Shown here in pieces: positions 8,408 through 16,900 of a stretch of 41,838 nucleotides of DNA; position 1 is the first letter of the stretch, and every line of letters starts with the position of its first letter. The stretch is taken from the NCBI GenBank assembly GCA_964482955.1, contig CAYZZW010000031.1, forward strand, positions 1 to 41,838, written 5' to 3'. Both the position numbers and the translations under genes were made by a program. The DNA is from JAPLSN01 sp964482955. Lineage in GTDB: Bacteria > Spirochaetota > Spirochaetia > Treponematales > UBA12059. The notes under the pieces are model-generated. The model saw only the letters and a program-made list of their open reading frames with translations, did no database searches and was not told where the DNA came from.

Positions 8408-8776
8408 TTACTGGACTTTTTCGATGGACTCGATCGTGACGAAGTACTGGACGCGGGTGCGGCCGCCCGAGCCGGCCAGCTTGATTTCGTCCTTGCTGAG
8501 GAGACCTGTCACCTTGATCGTGCCGTCCGAGAACTGCTCGAGTTTCTTGTAGTCTCCGCCCATCACGTGGTAATCGGCCGTTCCCTCGAAGACGTCGGAG
8601 GTGCCGGTGACCACGAGCTCGATGTGCGGCGCGTTGCCGATCTGCCGCACGACGCCGACGATCGTCCCGCGCGTGCCGGGATTTTCGGGACCCGGCGTCG
8701 GGGCCGGCTTCTTGCCGAGCGCGAAGCCGGCGGAAAGCGTGACCAGCGCGAGGGCGAACGGAATGAATTTGCGCAT
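8408..8776 (-). CDS. Small secreted protein of unknown function
   Basis: A 122-residue protein with a clear signal peptide (MRKFIPFALALVTLSAGFAL). The mature part has alternating beta-rich sequence (GTIVGVVRQIGNAPHIELVV, then TIKVTGLLSKDEIKL and VQYFVTIESIEKVQ). That pattern could form a small OB-like or other beta barrel, but I do not recognise the family. The ATG is separated by one base from the stop of the upstream M30-type peptidase gene, so the two are in one operon that ends at the terminator at 8360-8386. It probably acts in the periplasm or at the surface with the peptidase. Confidence 0.8.
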   Translation of the reverse strand: MRKFIPFALALVTLSAGFALGKKPAPTPGPENPGTRGTIVGVVRQIGNAPHIELVVTGTSDVFEGTADYHVMGGDYKKLEQFSDGTIKVTGLLSKDEIKLAGSGGRTRVQYFVTIESIEKVQ

Positions 8777-8777
8777 G

Positions 8778-10397
8778 TCAGGGCCTGTTCACGTACGCGC
8801 AGTAGAGATGTCCGTCCGTGATGCCGTCGCCGGGATTGGAATTGTCGCCTTCGCCGGGAAGCGCGGCGCGGCCGGAGGGAACTCCGGAAAGCGACTTGGA
8901 CGAATCCGATCCGATGAACATGCGCGACCTCGGACCGGTAGAAGCCTTGTCGCGCGCGGTCCGTTCCGCGAAGGAGGGCATGGCGAACGCGGTATACTCG
9001 GGCCGCACGAGGTCGGTTGAAACGAACGTGGCGGTTCCGGAGCCGAGCACGTTGTTCCGGCTGTTGATCGTGGAGAAACTGGGAGCCGATCCGTTCCAAG
9101 CAAGTATGTACGCCGGGGTACCCGAATTGCTCGCGTCGGAGATTTTCGTGCTGTTGATATCGGCAACGCTCGTGTGCCCGATGATGAATCCGGAGGCCTT
9201 GAGCGGAATCGATGTGGCGCCGGCGGTGGCATTTTTGAACGTGAAGGAAGTCGAATACCCGGGAGTCACCGAGGCGAGGTAAGTCGTGTATGAAGCCGGT
9301 TCTTTTGCCAGGGCGGTCAGGAAGCCCTTCATGAGGATGTTCCAGTCGGTGACGACTGCGGTATTGTTGGTCAGGTTATCGACTTGAACCCAGCCGGTGA
9401 CCTTCGTGTCGTAATCCACCGCGGGATCTTGGAGCGCCCTCATGAGATCGTCGATGGACGTGCGGACGTCGGACGATAGCGTTCCGGTGTATTCGAGCGG
9501 CGTCGGATCCTCCTCGAAGGTGCACGCGAGAAAGGTCTGGATGAAGGCGGGGCGCTTGGCCGGGTCGATCTGTGAGAGTATGTAGCCGCCGAGCATGGCG
9601 GTCGTCGCGTACTGGTTAAACTCGTTGTCCCAATGGATGAAATCGGTGCGGCCGTTCGCGTAGTTCCCGGCCGTGTCGTTGGTGAGGTAGTTCGTGTAGA
9701 TGGCGAACTGATTGGCGTGGATGCTCTCCATGGTGGTCGAGCAGAGTTCGTTCGCCCAGGAGTCCATTTCCCGCTCTTTATTACCACCATCGCCAAACCA
9801 GAAGTATTGGGCGTTGCACATGTGCTGGAACTCGTGGGTGAGCGTGCCCTGCGTGAACAGGGTGGCGCCATCTTGGTCAGTGGCATCGATGGCGGCGTCG
9901 ATGTTCATGTAGAACACATTCGTCTCATTGGAACGCATCCCGTATTTCATCGCATCGGCATCCGTCCAGAAATCCTTGCTCCAAAAGTAGCCGGCGACTC
10001 CCTCTTCGGCCTTGTAGAAGACGATGTTGACGACCCCAACGGGTTCATCGAAGTAGTGGACAGGTTCCTGGACGTAGGTGGTTACATCGCCCCAAGAGTT
10101 GTCCTGAAAGTACGTGCCGTACGCCTTGAGTATGTTGACCTCTTCGGTCGTGAGGGTTGCCTTGTCAATGTTACGAAGATAGAGATTGTAATTCGTGCCA
10201 GAACCGATACTATCGACGCCGATCGGGATGAAAATCCCGGGATATTCGGTCGTGTCGTTCACCCAGAATTTGCGCGCGCCCTCTTCGGGTATGTCGAGCC
10301 AGGCGGGCGGCGGATCGTCCCCGCCAGTGGGCTGGTCGCAGGATCCCAGAAGGATCGCCACGAGAAGCGCGGAAACGATCATCAACGATTTCTTCAT
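8778..10397 (-). CDS. M30-type (hyicolysin-like) metallopeptidase lipoprotein
   Basis: A 539-residue exported zinc peptidase. The signal peptide ends in LLGSC, so Cys20 is probably lipidated. The catalytic motif is THEFQHM, with His188, Glu189 and His192. A downstream acidic region (EREMDSWANELCSTTMES) could supply the third ligand. The sequence pattern resembles the M30 family seen in other spirochaetes. The C-terminal third has repeated Ser/Thr/Asn-rich beta sequence. The ATG at 10397 has AGGAG about seven bases upstream. Base composition is visibly lower in G+C than the neighbours, which may reflect transfer or the composition of a surface protein. A sigma-70-like promoter lies at 10444-10472. 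Confidence 0.85.
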   Translation of the reverse strand: MKKSLMIVSALLVAILLGSCDQPTGGDDPPPAWLDIPEEGARKFWVNDTTEYPGIFIPIGVDSIGSGTNYNLYLRNIDKATLTTEEVNILKAYGTYFQDNSWGDVTTYVQEPVHYFDEPVGVVNIVFYKAEEGVAGYFWSKDFWTDADAMKYGMRSNETNVFYMNIDAAIDATDQDGATLFTQGTLTHEFQHMCNAQYFWFGDGGNKEREMDSWANELCSTTMESIHANQFAIYTNYLTNDTAGNYANGRTDFIHWDNEFNQYATTAMLGGYILSQIDPAKRPAFIQTFLACTFEEDPTPLEYTGTLSSDVRTSIDDLMRALQDPAVDYDTKVTGWVQVDNLTNNTAVVTDWNILMKGFLTALAKEPASYTTYLASVTPGYSTSFTFKNATAGATSIPLKASGFIIGHTSVADINSTKISDASNSGTPAYILAWNGSAPSFSTINSRNNVLGSGTATFVSTDLVRPEYTAFAMPSFAERTARDKASTGPRSRMFIGSDSSKSLSGVPSGRAALPGEGDNSNPGDGITDGHLYCAYVNRP

Positions 10398-10443
10398 TGT
10401 AATGCTCCTGATCTGAAAGTTGGGACGCCACGCGTCCGCCCCA

Positions 10444-10472
10444 ATCCTACCCCGCTTCGAACCCGTTTTCAA
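10444..10472 (-). promoter_or_regulatory. Sigma-70-like promoter of the M30 peptidase operon
   Basis: On the minus strand TTGAAA (10472-10467) is followed by a 17-base spacer and TAGGAT (10449-10444). It lies 47 bases before the peptidase start and after the stop of the beta-barrel gene, in the only gap where the peptidase transcript could begin. Confidence 0.55.
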
Positions 10473-10494
10473 GGAAAAACCGCCGTGGTGTGAT

Positions 10495-11691
10495 CTAAAA
10501 CGTCACCGTCAGCACGAGCCCGGCGTCAGCGCTCCACCGGCGCGTCCTGGCGGCGGGCGATCCGTTCGCGGCGCGGGCGTAGATTTGGAGCTTCGCGTTT
10601 TGCGCGGCGTCGATTCCGCAGAGCAGGATTCCGGAGCCCAAGCCCCACGAGAGGTCCGCGAGGCCGGAGAGCGACAGCGACACGAAGTCGGTGACGGCCC
10701 AGGAGACGGCGGCATACGCGTTGTGGGCGCCGGGGAAGACCGCCGTCGGAACGAGCGGGCCGTCGCCCGGAACCGAATTCCCGTTGTAGTGATATTCGCC
10801 CGCGAAGAGAAAGTCGCCCGCGGACCAGTCCGCGCCGGCCATGCCGCGGAAGGCGGGATCGGCGTCGGTGGCGACGTCGAGCGCGGCTTCGCCGTAGAGC
10901 CCGACAACGAGGTCGGTCTTGAAATCGGCGGAGAAGCTCGCGGCTTCCTTCGCGCCGTCGTAGGCGGCGCCGAGCGCGGCGTCGATGCTGGCGGCGTAGA
11001 AACGGGTCCGCAGCGCGTAGGCGCCCGCGTCGGGCGTCGCGGTCGGCGCGGCGACGAGGTCCACGGTCGCGAGGTCTCCCGCGGGAAGGGAAACGCGCAG
11101 CGCGTCGACGCCGCGGCGGGTGAGAGAGAGCCCCGAATAGTCCACGGACGCGAAGACGTCCGCGGGGCTGAACGCGAGCCCGCGGCCGAAGTTGACGACC
11201 TGCCTGCCCGCCTGGACGCTCGCGACGCCCGCGTCGTACTTGACCCAGAGCGTGCGCACGCGGAACGCGAAGAGCGCGGGCGGGACCGGGGCGAGCGGAT
11301 CGGGTTCGGGCGCGATGACGAGGTCCGCAGTCGCGCCCGGCAGCGCGCCCGCCGTCCACGCGACGGACGCCGCGGCTCCGGTCAGCACCGCCGCCTCGAG
11401 CGAGGCTTCCGCGCGCGCCGCGTCGCCGACAGCGCGCAGGGTGGGTGAGAGCGTGGTCACGGAGCCGTAGGAGAGGTCCGACGCGCCGAAGGTTCCGGCT
11501 TCGATCCACGCGCCGAGCGAGCGGTGCGAGATGTCGCCGAACGCGTCGAACGACGGTTCGTCGGCTTCCGCGACCGGAGTGTCATCGACCACGTCGGGCG
11601 CCGACGCTTCATCGGCGGACGCCGGATCCTCGGCGAACGCGACGGCGGCGCAGAGGAACGCGAGAGCCGTCAGGGCGATGCGCGTTTTCAT
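10495..11691 (-). CDS. Outer-membrane beta-barrel protein
   Basis: A 398-residue protein. It has a signal peptide (MKTRIALTALAFLCAAVAFA), an acidic linker (residues about 20-45), then amphipathic strands throughout, for example RVRTLWVKYDAGVASVQAGRQ, ending in the aromatic residue F (VLTVTF). This is the pattern of an outer-membrane barrel. It recalls DUF1302-like or porin-like families, but I cannot name the family. The start codon overlaps the stop of the LolA-like gene as ATGA, so translation is coupled. It is the last gene of the seven-gene operon from 16761. Inference: it may be the cargo of, or the outer-membrane partner for, the upstream ABC/LolA-like system. Confidence 0.85.
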   Translation of the reverse strand: MKTRIALTALAFLCAAVAFAEDPASADEASAPDVVDDTPVAEADEPSFDAFGDISHRSLGAWIEAGTFGASDLSYGSVTTLSPTLRAVGDAARAEASLEAAVLTGAAASVAWTAGALPGATADLVIAPEPDPLAPVPPALFAFRVRTLWVKYDAGVASVQAGRQVVNFGRGLAFSPADVFASVDYSGLSLTRRGVDALRVSLPAGDLATVDLVAAPTATPDAGAYALRTRFYAASIDAALGAAYDGAKEAASFSADFKTDLVVGLYGEAALDVATDADPAFRGMAGADWSAGDFLFAGEYHYNGNSVPGDGPLVPTAVFPGAHNAYAAVSWAVTDFVSLSLSGLADLSWGLGSGILLCGIDAAQNAKLQIYARAANGSPAARTRRWSADAGLVLTVTF

Positions 11692-12431
11692 TTGGTCAAC
11701 GCCGCCATCGTGAAGCGCTTCTGGTCGATCGGCTTGTCGAGGACGAGCGCGCCGAGGATCATGACGGTCTTCGTGTCCTTGCGGAGCTTGTTGACCATCT
11801 CGACCTTCGTGGCGAACCAGCGGCCGTCGAGGTTCCGCACTTCGAGCGTCCTCGATTCCTTGAGCATCTTGCCCGACTTCGCGTAGAGCTCCGCGCGCAG
11901 GGTGACGTAGCGCTCGGCGTCGACGTAGACGAGACGGCGGTCGTAGGACGCCTTCGGATTCTTCGCGACGAGCTCGACGACGTAGCAGCGCCGCCCGTCC
12001 ACCTCGCCTTCGCCCTTCGTCGTGCCCGCGTAGTAATCGAAGAGCGCGTCGGACTCGAGCGCGTCCTCGTACGAGACGTCCGAGCCCATCATCCCCTCCT
12101 TGAGCATGTGGCCGGAGATCTTCACGGTGTCCTGCTCCTTCGGGAAGTACATCCAGAGGTCCTTGTCGAGCTTGAGGAAGCGGACGCCCTTGTCCTCGGG
12201 ATTCGAGAATTCGGCGAACGCCTTGTCCTTGCCGACGGCGTAAGCCTTCATCGTCTTCACCCGGGTCTTGCCGCCGATGGTGATCTCCATGCGGCCTTCG
12301 TACTCGATGCTCGCGAAGGCGGCGTTCGCGTCGACGCGCTTCATGATGTCCTCGGCGGACGGAAGGGTCGTTTGCGCGGCGACAGCGAGCGCCGCGTTGG
12401 CCGCCAAGAGGATCGCCAGGTATCGTTTCAT
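11688..12431 (-). CDS. Outer membrane lipoprotein-sorting (LolA/COG2834-like) periplasmic protein
   Basis: A 247-residue exported protein with signal peptide MKRYLAILLAANAALAVAA. The mature part follows the COG2834 pattern: AEDIMKRVDANAAFASIEYEGRM near the N-terminus, FLKLDKDLWMYFPKEQDTVKISG in the middle, GRRCYVVELVAK, and a C-terminal WFATKVEMVNKLRKDTKTVM block. Proteins of this fold carry lipids or lipoproteins across the periplasm. It is preceded by two FtsX-type permeases and an ABC ATPase and followed by a barrel, which fits a dedicated transport path. AAGGAG lies nine to ten bases before the start. Confidence 0.88.
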   Translation of the reverse strand: MKRYLAILLAANAALAVAAQTTLPSAEDIMKRVDANAAFASIEYEGRMEITIGGKTRVKTMKAYAVGKDKAFAEFSNPEDKGVRFLKLDKDLWMYFPKEQDTVKISGHMLKEGMMGSDVSYEDALESDALFDYYAGTTKGEGEVDGRRCYVVELVAKNPKASYDRRLVYVDAERYVTLRAELYAKSGKMLKESRTLEVRNLDGRWFATKVEMVNKLRKDTKTVMILGALVLDKPIDQKRFTMAALTK

Positions 12432-12445
12432 GTCTCGCTCCTTCG

Positions 12446-13681
12446 TCAGGCCGATTTGATGGCGTCGACCGGATTCATGTTCGCGGCCTTCCGGGACGGC
12501 AGGAAGGACACGATCACCGCGATGGCGACGCCGAGGGCGAAGAGGCCGGCCGCCACGAGCGGGTCGGGCTTCGGGTAGAGGACGTTGTCCATGGGATAGT
12601 CGATCGACTGCATCGAGCTCGTGAGGTCGAGCCCGACCTTCGAGAGGACGAAGTTGAGGCACAGGCCGACGGCCGCGCCCGCGAGGGCGCCGAGCGCGCC
12701 GAGGAGGGCGCCCTCCGTCACGAAGAGGCGCAGGATGTGGGCTTTCGGCATGCCCATCGACTTGAGGATGCCGATCTCCCGTCGGCGCTCGAGGACGATC
12801 ATCATCATGATGTTCGCGATGATGAACGAGCCGAGGAAGGTGAAGATCACGTACATGTAGAAGTACATCGTGCCGGCCAGCTCGACCAGCGAACCGTAGG
12901 AGCCGACGTCGAGCCAGGGTTTCACCGACATGCCGCCCACGCCCGCCTTGCCGAGGGCGTCCGCGATGGCCAGAGCCGAGGCGCGCGAGGTCCGGTAGTC
13001 GCGGAGCATGACGAGGATCTGCGTGGCGCCGCCTTGGAGCCCGAGCAGGTCGCGCGCGTCGGCGATGTCGATCATGAACGCGGATTCGTCCATCTCGTTG
13101 ACGCCGCTTTGGAACAGCCCGGACACGCGGAATTTCTTCATGCCGAGGCCGTAGTCCGCCTTTTGCGTGACGACCTTGAGCGTGTCCCCGACGCGGAGAC
13201 CGAGGATCTCCGCCAGCTTCGCGCCGAGGATGGCGTCGCCGGGGGAGGATAAGTACGCGCCTTCGGAGATCGAGCGGTCGAGCATGAGGAGGTCTCGCTC
13301 GGCTTCCGGCTCGCCCGCGATGGCGAACGCGGTCTTGGAGTTCGCGCCGGAGGAGAGGACGACGCCGAAGTTGATGCGCGCGGCGACCTGTTTCACGCCG
13401 TCGGTCGCGACGGTCCGCACGGCGGACTTGACTGCTTCCGCGTCGGGAATCGCCTCGGACAGCGGCATGAAGCGTTCGCGGGCGCGGTAGCCCTCGGTCT
13501 GGATGTTGACGTGGCCCGTCTCGTTCTTCGTGTAGTTCTTCACGAGCGATTCGAGGAACGAATTCATGAAGCCGGAGAGCGCCATGTTCGACGCGACGGC
13601 GAGGAACACGGACACGGCGGCCAGCGCGGTGCGGCGGCGGTTGCGGCCGAGGTTCCGAACGGCCATGGTGGTGATGTGCAT
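12446..13681 (-). CDS. FtsX-type ABC permease (LolC/E or MacB-like), second copy
   Basis: A 411-residue inner-membrane protein. The first membrane segment is near residues 18-38 (RTALAAVSVFLAVASNMALSGF). A large periplasmic domain (about 45-265) follows, then three C-terminal segments in the usual FtsX arrangement with RRREIGILKSMGMPKAHILRLF between the first and second of them. This layout belongs to ABC systems that extract lipoproteins or export substrates from the inner membrane by a mechanical cycle rather than through a channel. It starts 15 bases after the first permease gene. The two permeases probably form a heterodimer with the ATPase encoded at 15003-15689. Confidence 0.92.
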   Translation of the reverse strand: MHITTMAVRNLGRNRRRTALAAVSVFLAVASNMALSGFMNSFLESLVKNYTKNETGHVNIQTEGYRARERFMPLSEAIPDAEAVKSAVRTVATDGVKQVAARINFGVVLSSGANSKTAFAIAGEPEAERDLLMLDRSISEGAYLSSPGDAILGAKLAEILGLRVGDTLKVVTQKADYGLGMKKFRVSGLFQSGVNEMDESAFMIDIADARDLLGLQGGATQILVMLRDYRTSRASALAIADALGKAGVGGMSVKPWLDVGSYGSLVELAGTMYFYMYVIFTFLGSFIIANIMMMIVLERRREIGILKSMGMPKAHILRLFVTEGALLGALGALAGAAVGLCLNFVLSKVGLDLTSSMQSIDYPMDNVLYPKPDPLVAAGLFALGVAIAVIVSFLPSRKAANMNPVDAIKSA

Positions 13682-13696
13682 GATGCCTCCCTCCCG

Positions 13697-14998
13697 TCAG
13701 ACGAAGCGCAGGGCGTCCGTCACTTCGAGCTTGGCGGCCTTGCGCGCCGGTATGCTCGCGGCGATCCACGACATGAAGACGCCGAAGGCGAAGCCGAACA
13801 CGATGGTCCCGGGGTCCCACTCGCCGCGTAGCACGCCCGCGAGGGGGATCTCGCCCATGTCCATATCCTTCACGAGCGCGTCGATCGAGATGCCGACCTT
13901 GATGAGGATCGCGTTGAGCGCGCAGCCGAGCGCCACGCCCGCGGAGCTCCCGATGAATCCGATGAAAAGACCTTCGAGCGAGAAGAGCCGCTTGATCTCG
14001 CGGGCGGAGAGGCCGTACGCGCGGAGGACGCCGATCTCGCGGATGCGAGAGTACATGCTCATGAGGATGGTGTTGGCGATCCCGACGCCCGCGATGAGGA
14101 GCACGATGAAGATCATGATCGACGAGGCTTTCGACTTCATCGTCCGCATGGCCAGGTAGCCTTTCGCCAGCACCGCGATCGGATCGAGGTCGAGCCCCGG
14201 CAGGGACGGGCGGAGAGTCGCGGCGGTCTTGTCCGCGATCGCGACGGTGTCCGCGAGCGTCGAGCCCTTCGGCAGGCGCACGTCGATCTCGGTCGCGAAG
14301 CCCTCCGTGCCGAGGAGGCGGTCCGCGGCGGCGCGCGACACGAAGGCGCCGGATTTCGTGATGATCGGGTCCGGGAGCCGGAGGATGCCGACGACGGCGA
14401 ACTCGTCCGCGTTGCGGTTTTCCCATACCGTCTGCGCCGATATCACGATCGAGTCGCCGACGCCGACGCCGAGTTCCGTCGCGATGCCTTCGCCGAGGAC
14501 CAGTTCGTTGGACGCGCCGTTCGCGAGCCAGGTTCCCGCCGCCAGGTAATCGCCGTACGCGAACACGGTTCCGTCCCGGGCGGGATCGGCGGCGACGACG
14601 AGCATCGGGTACTCGTCGACGTAGTTCGAGACGATGCCGACGAAGCGGCCGCGCGGCGTCGCCTTCGAGTCGCCGGCGAGCGATTCGACGCGGTCCGCGA
14701 GGGCGTCCGGTTCCGGGATGCCCTTGTCGAGCGGCAGGGCGCGCTCGTCCGCCTTGTACGCGGGGGTGCGTATCTTGAGCGACGAGGCCGAGTAATCGAT
14801 CATCGTGTCGATGGTCATGCGGTCCATGCCCTTGAGCATCGAATCGAAGAAGATGAACACGAGGATGCCGAAGGCCATGACGGACGCGGAGATGACCGTC
14901 CGCGCGCGGTGGCGCCTCACGTTCCGGAGGGCGATCTTCGCGAGGGTGCCGAGGCTGCCTCCCGATCCGATCGCTTCCATGGCTGCTTTGCCGATCAT
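13697..14998 (-). CDS. FtsX-type ABC permease (LolC/E or MacB-like), first copy
   Basis: A 433-residue inner-membrane protein with the same plan as its neighbour. The N-terminal segment is near residues 33-55 (ARTVISASVMAFGILVFIFF), the periplasmic domain runs to about 290, and three C-terminal segments carry the coupling sequence SRIREIGVLRAYGLSAREIKRLF. It begins four bases after the ATPase stop, so coupling is likely. It differs clearly in sequence from the second copy, which suggests a LolCE-like heterodimer rather than a recent duplication. Confidence 0.92.
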   Translation of the reverse strand: MIGKAAMEAIGSGGSLGTLAKIALRNVRRHRARTVISASVMAFGILVFIFFDSMLKGMDRMTIDTMIDYSASSLKIRTPAYKADERALPLDKGIPEPDALADRVESLAGDSKATPRGRFVGIVSNYVDEYPMLVVAADPARDGTVFAYGDYLAAGTWLANGASNELVLGEGIATELGVGVGDSIVISAQTVWENRNADEFAVVGILRLPDPIITKSGAFVSRAAADRLLGTEGFATEIDVRLPKGSTLADTVAIADKTAATLRPSLPGLDLDPIAVLAKGYLAMRTMKSKASSIMIFIVLLIAGVGIANTILMSMYSRIREIGVLRAYGLSAREIKRLFSLEGLFIGFIGSSAGVALGCALNAILIKVGISIDALVKDMDMGEIPLAGVLRGEWDPGTIVFGFAFGVFMSWIAASIPARKAAKLEVTDALRFV

Positions 14999-15002
14999 GG
15001 CG

Positions 15003-15689
15003 CTACCTCCGTTCGTCCGAAATGACGGCGCCGTCGCGCAGGGTCACGACGCGGCGCGCGTGCTGCATGACGAGCTTGTCGTGGGTGGAGAAGATGAAGG
15101 TCGTCGAGCGCTCCGCGTTGATGGTCCGCATGATCTCGACGATCTCCTCGGCTGTATGCGAATCGAGGTTCGCCGTGGGCTCGTCGGCCAGGACGACGAA
15201 GGGATCCTTCACGAGCGCGCGCGCGATGGCGACGCGCTGTTCCTGGCCGCCGGAGAGTTCGCGCGGGAAGCGGTTCTCCATGCCGGCGAGTCCCACCGCC
15301 GCGATCATCTCGTCGGCCTTGCGTCGGATCTCGGCCGTGTTCCGCCGGCGCTCGATGACGAGGGGCAGCTCCACGTTCTCCCGCACCGTCAGCACGGGGA
15401 TCAGGTTGTACGACTGGAAGATGAAACTGATGTGGCTCTTCCGGTAGTTCGCCAGTTCCTTTTCCTTCATGGCGCGGAGTTCCTGCCCGTTGTAGAAGAC
15501 GACGCCGGAACTCGGCGCGTCGAGGCAACCGACGATGTTGAGCATGGTCGTCTTGCCCGAGCCGGACGGCCCGACGACCGCGAGGAATTCGCCCTTGTCG
15601 ATGGACAGGTCGACGCCTCCGAGCGCGACGACCTCGTTGTCGCCCTTGCGGTAGACCTTGCGGACTTTTTCGAGTTGCAGTATCGCCAT
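15003..15689 (-). CDS. ABC transporter ATPase (LolD/MacB family)
   Basis: A 228-residue ATPase that drives the two FtsX-type permeases. Walker A GPSGSGKTT is at 40-48, the Q-loop Gln at 92, signature LSGGQ at 145-149, Walker B VVLADEP at 165-171 and the H-loop His at 203. The length and the CLDAPSSG...YNGQEL stretch fit the LolD/MacB/FtsE group. I chose the ATG at 15689 because GGGGAGG lies about six bases upstream. A TTG five codons earlier (15704) would place that ribosome-binding site inside the gene. It lies 29 bases after the winged-helix regulator. Confidence 0.94.
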   Translation of the reverse strand: MAILQLEKVRKVYRKGDNEVVALGGVDLSIDKGEFLAVVGPSGSGKTTMLNIVGCLDAPSSGVVFYNGQELRAMKEKELANYRKSHISFIFQSYNLIPVLTVRENVELPLVIERRRNTAEIRRKADEMIAAVGLAGMENRFPRELSGGQEQRVAIARALVKDPFVVLADEPTANLDSHTAEEIVEIMRTINAERSTTFIFSTHDKLVMQHARRVVTLRDGAVISDERR

Positions 15690-15718
15690 GGAACACCTCC
15701 CCAAGGTGATTCGACGTC

Positions 15719-16048
15719 TCAGTTTTTCGCCTGGCCCCGGAGGGAGGCGACCACGATTTCCAGTTCCCCGAGATAACGCTCGAGGGCGCGCTTGCCCGCT
15801 ACCGTAAGCCGGACCGACGTGTTCGGCTTGTTGTCGCGGAAGGTCTTTTCGATCTCCGCGTAGCCCGCTTCCTCGAGCTTGCGGAGCTGCACGGACAGGT
15901 TGCCGGCGGTGAAGCCGAGCCCGTCGCGCAGGGTCGTGAAATCGGAGCGGCCCTGTTCCGACGACGCGAGCATCGACAGGATCATGAGCCGCGCCTTTTC
16001 GTGGATGACCCGGTCGAGCTCGAGCTCGCCGAGCTGGCGGCTTTTCAT
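15719..16048 (-). CDS. Winged-helix transcriptional regulator
   Basis: A 109-residue DNA-binding protein of the MarR/ArsR-like winged-helix type often found next to transporters (HTH_27-like). A helix-turn-helix is visible as DFTTLRDGLGFTAGNLSVQLRKLEEAGYAEI, written in order from about residue 36 to 66, followed by the wing IEKTFRDNKPNTSVRLTVAGKRAL. The ATG overlaps the upstream stop as ATGA. It is the second gene of the operon whose promoter is directly followed by a 27-bp palindrome at 16775-16801. The simplest reading is that this protein binds that site and represses its own operon. The signal it senses is unknown. Confidence 0.88.
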   Translation of the reverse strand: MKSRQLGELELDRVIHEKARLMILSMLASSEQGRSDFTTLRDGLGFTAGNLSVQLRKLEEAGYAEIEKTFRDNKPNTSVRLTVAGKRALERYLGELEIVVASLRGQAKN

Positions 16049-16761
16049 GCCGACGCGCCCGCGTCCGGCCCGGACGCGCCGTCGGCTGCCGGCGCGTCCC
16101 GGCGTCGGCGCGCGGCGCGGGTGAGGAAGCCGGCTACGGCGAAGACGGCGAAGAGTCCCGAGTAGGCGGCGATGAGCCAGAGCCAGGGCGCCCGCTCGAC
16201 GAACCACAGCGACGCGAAACCGACCGCGAATCCGTAGTAGCCGGCCACGTGGTATTCGGGCAGGTCCACCGACGCGCCGAGAAGGTTCGTCATGAAGCCC
16301 ACGAGGATGGTGACGAAGGGCAAGATCAGCCAAGGGCGCCCGATGCTGACGGCGAACGCGCCGAGGACGAGCATGGTGACGATGACCGGCAGCGTGACGT
16401 GGAGGAGCGAGCCGCCGTAGAAGGACGCGAACACGTCGCGGAGGCTCGACTGCCCGTCGGAGCGCCTGGCCGCGCGCGAAAGGATAGCCAGCTTCACGAC
16501 GCCGACGACGACGAGCGAGAGGAGGGTGAAGAGACCGAGCGGGACGAGGTACTCGGCCGGCGCCTTGAGGAGTCCGCCGTATTCCATGGAAAGGACGTGC
16601 GCGGGCACGGCCACGAAGGGGAAGAGGAGGGCGGCCACGAGCGACAGCCACAGGAAGGAGTCCGGCGCCGCGATATCGCGCAGGAGCGGATTCGCCCTCC
16701 GGATGGATTTCTTGATGGCGGCGATGTCCTCGAGCAGCTCGGAGATTTCCGGATCGCGCAT
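16045..16761 (-). CDS. Polytopic membrane protein, first gene of the regulator/ABC operon
   Basis: A 238-residue protein. A charged N-terminus (residues 1-30, with coiled-coil-like ISELLEDIAAIKKSI) is followed by about six hydrophobic segments and a basic, Ala-rich C-terminal tail (ARRRRDAPAADGAS). I do not recognise a named family. Similar membrane proteins often precede a winged-helix regulator of this type and may anchor or control it, but that is inference. It is translationally coupled to the regulator through ATGA. A TGGAGG site lies five to ten bases before the start. It is the first gene after the operator-containing promoter. Confidence 0.85.
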   Translation of the reverse strand: MRDPEISELLEDIAAIKKSIRRANPLLRDIAAPDSFLWLSLVAALLFPFVAVPAHVLSMEYGGLLKAPAEYLVPLGLFTLLSLVVVGVVKLAILSRAARRSDGQSSLRDVFASFYGGSLLHVTLPVIVTMLVLGAFAVSIGRPWLILPFVTILVGFMTNLLGASVDLPEYHVAGYYGFAVGFASLWFVERAPWLWLIAAYSGLFAVFAVAGFLTRAARRRRDAPAADGASGPDAGASA

Positions 16762-16774
16762 GATGGACCTCCAT

Positions 16775-16801
16775 AAACAGGTTTACGATGTAAACCAGTT
16801 T
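16775..16801. promoter_or_regulatory. 27-bp palindromic operator
   Basis: AAACAGGTTTAC (16775-16786), then GAT, then GTAAACCAGTTT (16790-16801). The arms are 12 bases long with a single mismatch. The palindrome starts directly after the -10 box of the promoter at 16804-16831 and ends 13 bases before the first start codon, where a bound repressor would block transcription. The likely ligand is the winged-helix protein encoded at 15719-16048. Confidence 0.85.
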
Positions 16802-16803
16802 AT

Positions 16804-16831
16804 ATCATACTGCAGTTTCGGAAAAAGTCAA
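16804..16831 (-). promoter_or_regulatory. Sigma-70-like promoter of the seven-gene ABC operon
   Basis: On the minus strand TTGACT (16831-16826) is followed by a 16-base spacer and TATGAT (16809-16804). Each hexamer matches consensus at five of six positions. It lies directly upstream of the palindromic operator. Confidence 0.8.
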
Positions 16832-16860
16832 GTCGTTGGCAAGGCGGCTGGAAGGGTCCG

Positions 16861-16900
16861 GAAAAAGAAGATCTCGAAAAACCTCAGTTTTTCGAGATCT
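16861..16900 (-). terminator. Terminator-like hairpin after the MATE gene
   Basis: A perfect 14-bp stem, AGATCTCGAAAAAC/GTTTTTCGAGATCT (16869-16882 with 16887-16900), has a four-base loop. On the minus strand it is followed by TCTTTTTCC. It is the last hairpin of the array after the MATE gene and lies just upstream of the next operon's promoter. Confidence 0.75.
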
